This document shows, piece after piece, positions 1 through 10,959 of a stretch of 64,000 nt of DNA. Made by a program: the position numbers and the translations under genes. The notes below the pieces were generated by a model that was given only the letters and a program-made list of their open reading frames with translations, did no database searches and was not told the DNA's origin. Every line of letters starts with the position of its first letter. Position 1 is the first letter of the stretch. Where the stretch lies: positions 135,982,949 through 136,046,948 of the forward strand of contig JAHLJT010008756.1 of the NCBI GenBank assembly GCA_031308135.1, given 5' to 3'. This DNA comes from Acheta domesticus (lineage: Eukaryota > Arthropoda > Insecta > Orthoptera > Gryllidae).

Positions 1-1340
1 GTCGCACCTCTACCCGGCGCGCGAGACCTCCGTTGCCCGGGTCTTCATTCATTGAAAGCGAAATCAAGGGATAAGGTGCTCTCTGGGAAAGCGAAATCAA
101 GGGATAAGGTGCAAACCCACTTGTCACACTCCGATATACTTCAACGAGCTTTTCTCTGCACCGTTTTTGGGTCATGGCTTCAATTATTCTCGCGAATTAT
201 TATCACAGAGGAAATAGAGCTTAACGGCCTTCTCTCTTCTACACTTTGCACAATTCACAGCGAGTCTTTGAGAAATATGAACATCTCCGTACTTCTTTTG
301 GACATCATATTACTCTTTGAAGTTAAGACTATTCAATAGCAGGAAGGGACTTACGAACGCATTGTTACTGCAGCAATACGGAGGTCTGGTTACTAATTAT
401 TTCTCGGTACGAACATTCTGAGTGGGTCCCGTGCCTCTCCGCGTGTTTAACTTTGGACTCTGTTTGGGATCTTTTTGACCACAGCAGCAAATATTGTTTT
501 GCATCATTCTAAAAAGTACGCACAGGAACGTGTCCTTTTAGATATACTATGTATAGTTATGAGAATGTTCTAGAATGTTTTTTCTGGAAACAATATTATT
601 CTATGTTATTTAATACGTTATGGTAAATAAAGGAATCAATAGCATCACTTTCTCAATTATTATTTCCACATAACATTCTTACATCAAATGCTTGTAAACA
701 GAATCCTCGTAAGTGTTGGAGAAACAGAGTGGAAGGGTTAAAAGATTGAATCAGAAGCAAAAATTACGCAAGAACGATTCGTATTTTTCTCAAAAAAATT
801 GTGCATGTCTTTTTTAAAAAGCTGATATTTTAGAACTGATTTTGTTCATGGTAAAAATCTCTAACTTCAAATTTGTAGTTTTGAAATATTAACTTCTTGC
901 AATTTTCAATCATTCAAGAGGTCGACGGAATTGTGAGGAGAGCAATGTTTTTCGCCCGCTGATACGTATGAGGAGAAAAAATGGAGCCGTTTTCTGAGAA
1001 AAAATGTTAAAATGTTATATTTAAAGGAAAAGTATACGATCTGTTGTTTAAAGACAGATCGTGAAATAAGACCATGTTCAATTTTCATGATATTGAACAT
1101 GGCAAAATTAAAATCATAAAACATAAAGGGCGAATTACCAAAAGTAAAACTACGATTTTTTTGGTAGTTATGATTGTCTTATTCACACTAAAAAAAGAGT
1201 TCTATTCAACGGCCTGCGACGAGTATTTTAACCTGCTCTTTAATTTGTTGTTTGTGCTTGCAGAGGAGATAAAATATTTATGTACATGACATCGCCTTTT
1301 CTGAATAAATTAGTGAAGTAATAAAATTAACGGGTCGCGG
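1..1340. other. Unassigned AT-rich sequence with a short direct repeat at the left edge
   Basis: No recognisable gene. A 26-nt sequence occurs twice at 54-79 and 87-112, a 33-nt period. It sits in a 95-codon open frame (52-339) whose product I do not recognise and do not call. Around 980-1080 there is a short stretch resembling repeat A (a GGAGCCGTTTT-type motif followed by GAGAAAA). This may be intron or upstream flank of the FLVCR-type gene. Confidence 0.4.
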
Positions 1341-1399
1341 CACACATCATTTGCGCAAAAGAGTAAGCCCATGTTTCATTGGCTCTCTCATCTCTGGTT

Positions 1400-1850
1400 G
1401 TGGGTGTGGGCTCGCTCGTCTCTGGATGAGCGGGAGGGGGCGTGGTGCGTGAGGTGAGGGGCGAGTGCATGGGGTGAAGAGCGTGGGGAATGATGAGGGT
1501 GCGGGATTAGCGACGTGGGGCGAGGGTGGCGGTGGGCCAGTAGGTGGCGTGGGGTGAGGAACGAGGAGCGCGTGACCAGGCGCATGGGGCGAGGCTGAGA
1601 GCCATTGATGAGGAACTAGGGGCGAAGAGTGTGGGATGAGGAGCGTGAGACGAGTGTGAGAGGCTGGAGCGAGGGCTGAGGGGCGTGAGACATGGGCGTA
1701 GGGCAAGGGTGAGTGTCAGTGAGAGACTAGGCGCGTGGGGCGTGGATGGGAGTCAGTGATGAGGGACTAGGGGCGTGTGGCGAGTGAGGGGGATGAGGGC
1801 CGTGTGGCGTGGGATGAGCGATGAAAGGCGTGGGCGAGGGACGAGGCTGC
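1400..1850. repeat. Degenerate G-rich satellite-like tract
   Basis: About 450 bp is built from irregular variants of short words such as GGGGCGTG, GATGAGG and GCGAGGG, with very few pyrimidines on the + strand. Open frames on both strands here (for example 1347-1706 minus) are proline/serine/histidine-rich low-complexity translations and are not called as genes. A C-rich tract of the same style lies at 60620-61330 on the other strand sense. Confidence 0.6.
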
Positions 1851-2430
1851 GAGCCACTTCCCCTGCGCCTACGCGCGGAACTGCACCCGCAGAGGAAGAG
1901 GCGGCGCAGGCAGAAATAACTCTTCCGCGGGGCACCTGGACGCGCGCCTCCCCTTCCCCACCCCTACTCCCGCGCGGGGGAGGCGCTGGCAAGTGGAGGC
2001 TCTCATTCATTTTGCTCAGCGCGCCTCAGATGCCTTGCGACGCTGGAAAGCGAACGGAAGTTACGAAGGCTTCTCATCGCAGCGTCAAACACAGCTCGTG
2101 GCAAGACCACCGAAAGTATTACGCTCTTTGCACTTCTGGTTCGAGCGCCGAATTTTCTTTATTTGAATTTGCTCTAGATAATTTATGTGAAAAAGTGCCG
2201 GTACTTTTACGGAAATAAGAATTTGTGATATTCCTGATACACCAACAATGTAATTTTTATTTTCTAGGAAGTAGCTTTAATTACTTTCTCATGTAGATAC
2301 TACATTCAAAATTCACGTTCTTGATATGTAAAAGTGGTTTTTTTTTCTGAAACGTCCGATTTTTTGTATCTGAACCGCACTCAGTACACGATTCATAGGA
2401 TTTTCCCAAAAAAAGCACTATTCCTTGATT
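1850..2430. other. GC-rich patch grading into AT-rich sequence
   Basis: Positions 1850-2040 are CpG-rich, then the sequence becomes AT-rich. An open frame at 1775-2218 crosses the boundary, but its product is arginine/proline-rich and unlike any family I know. No splice or promoter evidence was found. Confidence 0.3.
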
Positions 2431-2437
2431 TATTTCT

Positions 2438-2633
2438 AAGCTGTAGATTTTTGCCTATTTGCCGATTTTTATTCTTCAATTAAAAACGCAGTATTTTAGG
2501 TTGCGTATTCATTTTGAAGCATTAGGTGTATTAAAATATAATAGTACTAATGCATCAAATGAAAAATTAATCTAGAATACTGCATTTTTAATTGAAGGAT
2601 AAAAATCCGCAAATAGGCAAAAATCCGCAGCTC
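2438..2633. mobile_element. Inverted-repeat MITE
   Basis: The arms at about 2438-2495 and 2573-2633 are near-perfect reverse complements. Both contain the word TTTTTGCCTATTTGC, or its complement. They flank an AT-rich centre of about 80 bp. The structure fits a miniature inverted-repeat element of about 195 bp. No target duplication was resolved. Confidence 0.65.
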
Positions 2634-2654
2634 ATTTATTTCGAATAACTCAAT

Positions 2655-2770
2655 TCAATGATGTCTTATTTTATGTGGCGAGACTCAGTCCATAAGGCCT
2701 GCTTTGCCGTCTGACCACGCAAATTTTGCTACACTCCTTCCACCATCCAAAGGGAAAAAGACGGAGCACT
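2655..2770 (-). mobile_element. SINE C fragment
   Basis: This matches, in reverse, the 3' part of the SINE copies at 13920-14262 and 25153-25495. The shared words are TGGCGAGACTC, CTGACCACGCAAATTT and CACCATC. Only the distal third is present and the tRNA-like head is missing. Confidence 0.65.
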
Positions 2771-3250
2771 AGTGCCACGAAACACCTCTTCTAGATCTTT
2801 TATATCCAGCAAATCTACACCAAGACTTCACTTCCCCTCTGAATGATGTCGAGGAATAAATGTCGTGACTCCTCTAATTTGAAATGGATCTTTTAATTTA
2901 ATGCTGAGTACTTTTCATAAAGCCTTTAGGACTTTTTCAAAATGTTCTTAACAAAAGACTCAATTTTTTGCTCGTATAGATATTACGTTACGTTTATACG
3001 TTTATCCACACGTCCAATTTTCAGTAAAACGTTCGAATAGTCGAAAATTTCAAAAGTTTTAAATTGTTTCATGGCTCTCTTATGATTACATTATTTAAGA
3101 TACAGATATTTTCTTAGTAAATATACTCATTAACTTTAGATCTTTAAGTAATGCTATGTTCGAAGTATTTTAATACATGCATAATTTTGGTGTAATTTTG
3201 AGTGAAGTCATAACAATTTTATAAAATGCGGTAGAAGTAGCAGTGTACCC
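2770..3250. other. AT-rich intergenic or intronic sequence
   Basis: I see no gene or well-bounded repeat. Short stretches around 2990-3070 resemble degraded repeat A text. Confidence 0.3.
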
Positions 3251-3775
3251 TGGAGATATCCTGGTGGCTGCGTTGATGGTCCCTCACTGGAATGTGAGAT
3301 CCGGTGGCGACTTACTCTCGTCTTGCAGGAGTTTGGCACCTAGGAATCTCCCCCAGTGGGACGGCTCCCCTCCAGACGGGACACCCTCTATGCTCCCGAT
3401 TGGTCCTCCGGCATGTGTGGTAGTGTAGTGCATGAACCAGTGGCGCATCTACGGTATGGCAGACATGGCACGGCGCCACTCACAAGGGGCGCTATTTACA
3501 GTCTACGCGTTAAAACAAATAACAACCACCTTAATTCCAAGCATCCCCACAGGGGCGCAAATTCTATGCTTGCCATGGGCGCCTGAATACCTAGATACGC
3601 CTCTGTCATGAAGTGAAAGTGTGTGTAGGTAAAGGGCGAAGATTGGATAAGGAAGGGGAAGGAATGATCACGCACGGTCCCTGACCCGTTTGTTAAGGTA
3701 CTGCTCCAGCATTCACCGGGTGTTGATCGGAGTAGCTTCGGAAAACTCACGATCGAAGCAGCCGGCCGCTAGATG
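3250..3775 (-). mobile_element. SINE B copy, interrupted by a hAT-like MITE
   Basis: In reverse this shows the SINE B landmarks: AGCCGGCCGCTAGA, the GATCGGAG...GAAAAC block, a CCGGCATGTGTGGTAGTG block and the GGCGACTTAC/GGGACGG distal part. The same order is found in about a dozen other copies in the window. It is split by the 168-bp insertion at 3438-3605. Confidence 0.75.
3438..3605. mobile_element. hAT-like MITE inserted in a SINE
   Basis: The terminal inverted repeats begin CAGTGGCGCATCTACG (left) and CAGAGGCGTATCTAGG (right, reversed). They are flanked by 8-bp near-identical duplications, gcatgaac (3430-3437) and tcatgaag (3606-3613). An 8-bp duplication and a CAGNGGCG terminus are typical of hAT-superfamily nonautonomous elements. 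Its position inside SINE B dates it as the younger insertion. Confidence 0.75.
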
Positions 3776-4640
3776 TCTCTTCCGGGCAGCGGCTGAATTC
3801 TGTTTTTCGAAGAGAAGTAAAACCGTAAAACGAAATCGTAGATTTGCTGCGGAATCTGAAAGGTACACTGACATCAGCTACACTTACGGGGGAAATTTTG
3901 AAAGTAGTTTACGTGACTGGAATTATTGCATGCGCACTCATTTCCCGTTGCCTGGCCTGGGAGCAACGTTTTGGGCGAAGGCTGTGGCCTCTCGCAGGCC
4001 AGAAAGTCGTAATTTTTCTCGTTTTCCATTGCCCCAACGCGGGAAAGATTTATTTTTTCGGCACATTCATTCCACGTGATATAATATCATCGCAAACCAC
4101 TCTTTAATACTTATCGCGTCAGCAGGCTCATTCGTAGTGATTTGCGCGCACTGTGAAATATCTCTCTCCAAGTGCAAGGTAGATTCCCTAGAATACTTCT
4201 TTATACGCAAGAAGCATACGCGATGTTTAGATGCATTTATCTATGGTTTCAGTAAAAAAGGAAGAATTGTATTGTATAACTTATCAAAAACGGGAATGTC
4301 GAGATGGGTATATATTTGATAGAGAGCTTAATATTCGCGGAAAATGATAGAAGGCGAGGAACGTTGAATGTCTGAAATTCATTTAAAGATTTTGGCTTCT
4401 GAAAAAATGGAACAGGCAGCATTAAATCAGCAGATGTCCAAACACACGTAATCATATTGGTTAAATATGCACAAATACCATGTGTCTTATGGAAATGAAG
4501 AACTAACACAGCTTCTGGATGTAATGGACCCAGAACTCATTAAATACATTGATAAAATGCTCTTGGTTCGGTACTGGAACTTTATAAACCTATGCTGACA
4601 AACAGGGCATGCACCGGGAGAGAGGAATATTCCAAGTATA
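3776..4640. other. Unassigned sequence
   Basis: Several short open frames (3690-4079, 3844-4107, 4137-4319) have products I do not recognise. The right part (from about 4320) may be the degenerate 5' continuation of the LINE relic that follows. Confidence 0.3.
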
Positions 4641-5085
4641 TGCCGTATAATTAAGAAAGGAGTTACACCGATCGCCCGAAAACGATAGAGCTATTAATCT
4701 GCTAAATGCTTGCTACAAATTATATGAAAAAATAATTTAGAAAAGAATTAGCAGTAAATATGAATTTCAAGACGATCTCAGGAAAGGAATATCTTGCACT
4801 GATAGTAATTTATTCTTAATTTAATTAATGGAAAAACATGGGGAGGTGTACGGTAGCCTATTTGCATAGCGTTTATAGATTACGAAATTGCTTTTGATTG
4901 TGTGAGGAGTAAATCGTATTAGAAATAGTTACAAAGAAGGACTATAACTCATAAGAACACTGCAAGATATGCACTATATTAAATTGGAATCGCTAATGGG
5001 AGTGAAAAAATAGAAGTACCCCAAGAACTGAGACGAGGCTCGCCACTATTCCCCGTAGTATTTAATATCCACATCAGCTCCCAGC
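4640..5085 (+). pseudogene. Degenerate non-LTR retrotransposon reverse transcriptase
   Basis: Conceptual translation with frameshifts and stops gives the usual run of non-LTR reverse transcriptase motifs. These are a KLYEKI-like segment with R-I-S-S-K-Y (about 4715-4760), an F-x-x-D-L-R-K-G-x-S-C-T-D segment (about 4770-4800), an ID-Y-x-x-A-F-D-x-V-like segment (about 4865-4905) and an R-x-G-S-P-L-F-P-V-V-F-N-I-like segment (about 5030-5075). In-frame stops make it non-functional. The clade cannot be assigned with confidence from this fragment. Confidence 0.7.
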
Positions 5086-5188
5086 TGCTCCGGGGGAAAG
5101 GAGGGGGGGGTCTCCCAGCTTCCTCGACTTCAAGATCAAACGGTGCCCTCCCACCATCAAAGCAGGAATAATGATTTTCTTCTATTTT
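5086..5188. other. Junction between LINE fragments
   Basis: A short GC-rich stretch with a G homopolymer (about 5102-5110) separates two LINE pieces in opposite orientation. No other feature is seen. Confidence 0.3.
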
Positions 5189-5530
5189 TTAATCTCTTCT
5201 TCTTCGGCATTTTCCCCTTAGGAGCTTGCCGTTTTCACCCTCCACAACTCTTGGTCCTCCCATTCTCCTCCTGATTTGAGGTCTATATTCTTCATACTTC
5301 CTGGATGTATTTTTCCATTCTAAAACTGGTATTCCTCTTCTTCTCCTCTCATGTGGTTGCCACTTTAAGATCTCTTTTCCGACACCCTCCATTGTAGTGC
5401 TCTACTTTCCACGGTCTTCATAATAGCACAAGTTACATTCATCTTTCTCCGCATATCCTCATTTCCCACTATGTCCCTGCGGGCAAGTTGTAGTCATCGT
5501 CTCACGTAGTCCATTTCTACTGTCCTAACC
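5189..5530 (-). pseudogene. LINE C-terminal fragment
   Basis: The minus-strand translation has the basic tail typical of many insect non-LTR ORF2 proteins, with an I-L-K-W-Q-P-H-E-R-R-R-R-G-I-P segment near 5310-5370. It is preceded upstream by an I-M-K-T-V-E-S-R-A-L-Q-W-like segment. It is short and broken and lies in opposite orientation to the RT relic at 4640-5085, so the two are probably separate insertions or were rearranged. Confidence 0.55.
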
Positions 5531-5534
5531 TTAT

Positions 5535-6245
5535 CCCTTATTTTTGCAATGCCGAAGAGTTATGTAATGCGACGCGAAAAAACGACGAATTTTTGACAGA
5601 AAAAATTCTTATTACAGGACCCTTGCAACGAAAAAGTGGATAAATCCAGTTGCTAAATGTACAAAAAAAATTTCTAAGATGTAGTGTAGCCAGAATACAT
5701 GTTTTGTGAGTCCTTGACACCGAAAAATCGAATGACGGCAGAGTGTACGTCCGTCCGTCTGTGAACAATGCTAGCGGCTAAACTTTTAAGCCGATTTTCT
5801 TCAAAATTGACATTCCTCAATTCATCTAGTTGATGCCGCGGCCCCTTGAAATTGAAACCGTTATTTTAATTTTGGGGGATACTTTACATGAATCGCTGGT
5901 ACATTTTCCAAATAGTCGAAAATATTACACCATCGTTTTTGATTATTTGGTTGTTGAATAGTGTGAAGGACGTTTAAGAGAATGGGCAAGGTCTCATGTT
6001 CGTTAAAACCCTTGATTTTTCAATAATTGCAAAAGTTCAAAACTTTTTCCGAGTCTTCTTACAACTAAATATTAAAGATAGAGATTTTTACCGCAATGAA
6101 ATCTGATCCTTAAAGTTATACTTTGAAATAAGGTCACATTCAATTTTTCGAAAATTTGAGTACTTTGCGCGTAATTTTTCACCAAAATACGGGCGAAAGA
6201 GTACGTGTTAATTTTGCACCACTAGTTTGTGTTCGTCCCGTATAG
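5535..6245 (+). repeat. Repeat A copy (5' part)
   Basis: It begins with the repeat A head (AGTTATGTAATG...GCGAAAAAACG) and runs through the CGTCCGTCCGTCTGTGAAC block to the TTTTCGAAAATTTGAG block. It has no coding potential. The same text recurs at 10960, 32455, 34010 and, inverted, at 29495-31452 and 55660. Confidence 0.7.
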
Positions 6246-6866
6246 CCGGACAAAAATGAATATTTGCTTAGTAAGTATCGATAAATTTAAAGTTATCAAA
6301 ACTAAATAAACAAAATAAAGCACTTGCTTTAATTCCATAAGTCAATAACTTGCAATGTAACTTGCTAAGAGAAGCATGCAGAAGATGCAGCGTCGGGTCA
6401 TTAGGCTGACCTAAAACTGAGCAGTTGATGATGCTAATCGTGATAACATCGCGAACTCTATTGGAAAGATAGGGATAAGAACCCAGGGTAAGACAAGACA
6501 CATGAATATATTTGTTCCGAAAGGAAAAGTAAGCGAGAAATGAAAAAAGCACCCAATTTACACAATTCGACTGCATTTTTATTTCTCGCTTAATTTTTCT
6601 GTCTGAGCAAATATATTCATTTCTTTTGTAAATAATAAACAACTTATGTTTCTGGAGTGTTTCTATGCTTCTATAATGCAAATTTTTGTCTAGAAATCAA
6701 TTTTTCAAACCAACTTTTGAGTGCTTATTGCTGCTGAACCATTCGGAATATCCACGTAGTTTATTAGACAAAATATGCTTAGAATTGTCTTGAGCTTATT
6801 TTCGAAGCTTCAACGTTTCCTCCCCGGACATCCTGTATATGCACCACAAATGGTTGAATCACACAC
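6246..6866. other. AT-rich sequence, nothing recognised
   Basis: A minus-strand open frame of 137 codons (6268-6681) has an unrecognised product of AT-rich composition and is not called. Confidence 0.3.

Positions 6867-6920
<54 letters not shown>
6867..6920. repeat. (AT)n microsatellite
   Basis: An almost pure run of alternating A and T of about 50 bp, preceded by a short CACACATATAAAT lead-in. Confidence 0.95.
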
Positions 6921-6923
<3 letters not shown>

Positions 6924-6944
6924 AGTTATATTAAATTACTTCAA

Positions 6945-7690
6945 CCAACACGTGTAGTCAGAAACATTGTTTTGTGGACCATTGAGTCCGAAAAATCGAT
7001 TGTCGGCAAAAGATCTGTCTGCGTGTCCTGGGACATTTTCAAAAAATGGCACCATTTTTTTTTTATTAAATTGTGGCCTCGGATAGCGTAGAGGGCGCTT
7101 AAAAGAATAGTGCAGGTTTCATTTTCGTTGAAATCCCTGATTTTATTGCAAACATTCAAATATTTTTGGCGTCTTCCTACAACTAAAATTGTGAAGATAG
7201 TTTCTTTTTTAAAAGAGATGTGTTCATCAAAAATTTATTGTCAAATTAGAACATATTCAATTTTTCAAAAGTAAGTTTTTGCGTAATTTTGCTTGAAACT
7301 TGACAATTTTTAAATTTTAAACAATTACTATTTCAGAAACGGCCCAATTTTTGCCCTTAATTGTTTTCACGTAAGTAAGAAAGGACGGTAAAAAATGTAG
7401 TGCTGGACCCATTTTCGGTGTATTTTCAAAAATGGGATATCAATTTTGGTGAAAGTCTTAGGTCGTATTTTTCGGTATCAAGACCTACAAAACATGTATT
7501 ATTACTACACGTGTTAAAGAAAGTAATAACCTACACATAGGGACAAGATTTATCTACTTTTTCGTTACCAGGGCTCAGCAATAACAATTTTTGGGTTGAA
7601 AATTCACCGTTTTTTCCCACAGGAATACAATTCTCTCTCTGTTCTGCATAAGCACTAACTAGAAAGTAAAAATACAAGTTCGTGGTCATT
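6945..7690. repeat. Repeat A fragments in head-to-head inversion
   Basis: Positions 6945-7310 carry repeat A in + orientation (GTTTTGTGG, CCGAAAAATCGATTG, TCTGTCTGCGTG). Positions 7430-7690 carry the head in reverse (TTTTTCGGTATCAAGACC, then TTTCGTTACCAGGGC, ending AGAAAGTAAAAATA). The two halves form an imperfect foldback. Confidence 0.6.
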
Positions 7691-8159
7691 ACAAGTAAAC
7701 AATAAACAATATTTTCATTGTTTTATAAATTCTCAGATTGAATTAGATAAACAGGAAATAAGATAATTTGAAAGAAAATACTTTCTACTTTGCATTGAAA
7801 CGCCCACCCATATTGTGCACTGTAATGTGACCTTCGACTCGGGCCTTCTAAGCTTTGAGACGCCACATTACAAAATGGTTTATGAATCACATCACATTAG
7901 ACACCTTCCCTGTAGAATGTCTTCAGCTCAGCGGTCTAGCTAGTCTGATGCAATCGGTGCACTGCACCGGCGCCCCTTCTGTCATATCCACGAATGATGA
8001 CCCCTTGCTGATATTTCCTGGTGTTATTTCCTTGTTTGGCTTTTCCTCTTGATAAAACTAATTAATGGTAAAAAAATCAAGTTACTGAAACTATGACTTT
8101 CCTCTAATTAATTTGCTTTCCTCTTTAATCCGTTACTACACTATGTGTTGTGAAGTAAT
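7691..8159. other. Unassigned
   Basis: AT-rich with a GC-richer patch at 7830-8000. No gene was recognised. The open frame at 7855-8052 has no identifiable product. Confidence 0.3.
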
Positions 8160-9520
8160 TTCCTATATATAGCGGCAAAAATTATTCACTCTTTCGTTAT
8201 TGAGACCTTTAATACGAGTTTTTCTGGCGAAAATTTCTGTTTTTTTCCCGCAGCATTACAATACTTTCTCTACAGTACGTTATCAGTAGCGAGAAAGTAA
8301 AAATTAATAATGTATCATAATAATTAACTTGTGGTACTACAGAATGGCACAGACTTTCCCATATTAGTTTTCTATTTTCTTGGGCCTTCGCTAGCTATTC
8401 GGAATTGCCACATAATCTTTCTTGCCAGCTATCACCTATCACCGCCAAAAGTACATTTTTTTGTCATTTTCTTAATTTTTCGGTTTCCTATTGGTAGAAC
8501 GAAAATAATAATTTTAAATATTAAAGAACACAAAAAACTAGCCGTAAATGGCAATTTTCTTTTAAAAATTATGTGCCGTTTAAGAGAAAATGGTATTTTA
8601 GCACTACTAAAAATGCGAAATTTGAAGCTCATTTTCACAGAAAAGTTTTGAGTTTTCAAAACACTTTATTTGAAGTTATTTGAAGCACTTACACTCACAA
8701 ATATAATAATACTTACAAATTGCGGATAATGTGGATATTAAAGATGTGAGAGATCTTTCAAAAAATTTACATTTATATAATTTTTGAAAAAACAAAAAAA
8801 TAACGCAAAATAAACTTTACGTCATATTAAAGAGTGTAATTATCACTATCTGTTACAAAAGGTTCAAGAAACAATTTGCAGCCATTTATGAGAAAATGGC
8901 GTTTGAGCATTTCTGAAAATGCCGAAATTTGAGCTACTTTTCACAGAAAACGGTAGTGTTTTCGAGAAACTTTACTTGACATTATTTAAAGTATATATAC
9001 TTGTAAATATAATAATGTGAAAAAATCGCCTATAATGTAAATATTAACGACGTGATAGACAAGTAACAAAATTTACATTTTTGTAATTTTTGAAAAAAAC
9101 AACCGATAGGCCAATATGGATTTTATATTATTGATAGAGTACATTGAACACTATTCCTACCAAAAGTTTAAAGAAAAAATTTGGAGCCGTTTTTGAGAAA
9201 ATCTTGTTTGTAATTTTTTAATGTTGCACATATTGCACGCAATATTGCACGAAAACTACTAAAATTTGGGGAAACATTTACATGACCTTTATTAAAGAAC
9301 TCAATATGCAGAACAAATTTTATTTGAAGAAAAAATCTCTGTCTTCAATTTTGCAGCTGGAGAAAGACGCCGAAAAAAATTCAAAGTTTCAAAATTTTCG
9401 AAAATTCAGTTATCCGTGAAAATCGGACCTATGCCATGTTAATAAGTGTATTTTACTCTATTCATTCAAGAAATTTACGGGAAAGTAAAAATTATAATTT
9501 TAATATAGGTTCAATATTCG
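8160..9520 (-). repeat. Repeat A, two abutting reverse-oriented pieces
   Basis: Positions 8160-8320 are the head end in reverse (TTTCGTTATTGAGACC, ACAATACTTTCTC, GAGAAAGTAAAAATTA). Positions 8331-9520 are the modular body in reverse, starting at the tail word ACAGAATGGCACAG. Module boundary words (GCCGTTT...GAGAAAATGG) recur near 8580, 8880 and 9190, about 305 bp apart, as in other copies. Confidence 0.7.
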
Positions 9521-10959
9521 AAATTTGGAATATACGAGTATTCTACGTTATTAATTTACAAAGCGCGAAGAAACTGAAAGAAAAGTATGCGTGACTCATC
9601 CACGTGACAGTTGCCTATGGTTTCGTTACATCCTCAGGAACTCTGTAAAAATCCAAAAACAATGAAACAGTTTCGATTTTGACTGAAAATTGGAATATTT
9701 GATTTTTTTATTTATTTACGTCAAAAACAGTTAAAAACTGCGTGTGACGAGCTATGGGGAGAAGTGAATTTTGTGTGGAAAGAAGCTGTGGGAAGAAGTG
9801 ATTGTGTATACGGCCTGCCTATTCTCATATTTGCCTACCTCCAGAATTCTCTTGTTGAGGGCTTTGCTGCTTACGACGTAGTTGACGTCATGCGTCAGCA
9901 AGTTGTTCTTGAGCAGTGCGCTTGCTACCATTTTGCGAGGATCTGTTTAGCAGTTGTGTTGCTGCCGCAGGCTACTAGTTTCCACTGTTGTCATTTGTAC
10001 TGTATGAATTCTTAGAGAATGACAACTAAAGTTTACTCATAATAGTGTCAAAAATGAACACACGTTTTAATGTTACATTTTAGTAATCCATTTTCCTGGT
10101 TAATGGTCAACTATTTACGGTTAAAATACGTAAATTCCTTACAAGGTTCTGAAATTGGATCATCCTTGGTGGCAGTTCTATTTTTCGTGTTCTTTTTAAA
10201 TTTCATCGCAAATTTTGTACATCTAATTTCATTTAAACAAAGACTGTGTCATTTTATCAACTCTCACAACCCAAAGACGACAGGTTATTAACTACGGTAG
10301 TGTACACGAAACGACACACCGACACCAATAAGACCTTTTTAACAACACAATTGAACTTTAATATTTTTCACTGCTTATTCCATCAATTGTTACGCGTGTA
10401 ATTGCCCATAAAAGGTAGTTTCTGTTCGAACCGCATCTGTTGCAGAAGCTTTAGGAAGTTTTATTTTATCTCCGGATATTCGCGTAAAAATTGTGAAGTT
10501 CTGAAAATCGATATAAGCCGTGAGGTTGGCGTTGTGTTCACAGAGATTATTGGGTCGTTGGAAGGCAGTATTGACGTTTTTGCTGTTCGGTGGGTGTACG
10601 CCCGCATTTACTTCAGCCTGCGATGGAAGGGATTTACCGAGTGAGATGGTTCAGGGCAACAGCTGTGGCCACTGTAATGTCTCTGATCGGGAAGTCCTAT
10701 GGTTTTGGTTCCGGGAAAGGCAACTTTTTTGCATTCTACAAGCAACTTATAGACCGCGAGCCGGCAAGAAAATCCATGCATGATAAGCTTAGAGCTAAAA
10801 CGTTTTGAGAAGTTAGCCAGTGTAATGAGGAACGCAAGTATGGGAAACTGGGAAACGCAAGTATGATGTTTGATCCCCCTACATACACTAGAAGTTTGAA
10901 GCATTCTTATGGTGTTCGGGTAAAGAGAGTTGTCATAAAACAGTGTGTCTGCCCATGTA
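9521..10959. other. Unassigned sequence
   Basis: Several short open frames (9764-10015, 10070-10291, 10402-10644, 10590-10808) have products I cannot relate to any family. The segment 10400-10800 is GC-richer than its surroundings and could be a decayed element. No splice or promoter evidence was found. Confidence 0.3.

Noticed and set aside
1775..2218. 147-codon frame considered as an upstream FLVCR exon
   Set aside because: No FLVCR TM1-TM3 motifs, and it crosses from satellite to AT-rich sequence.
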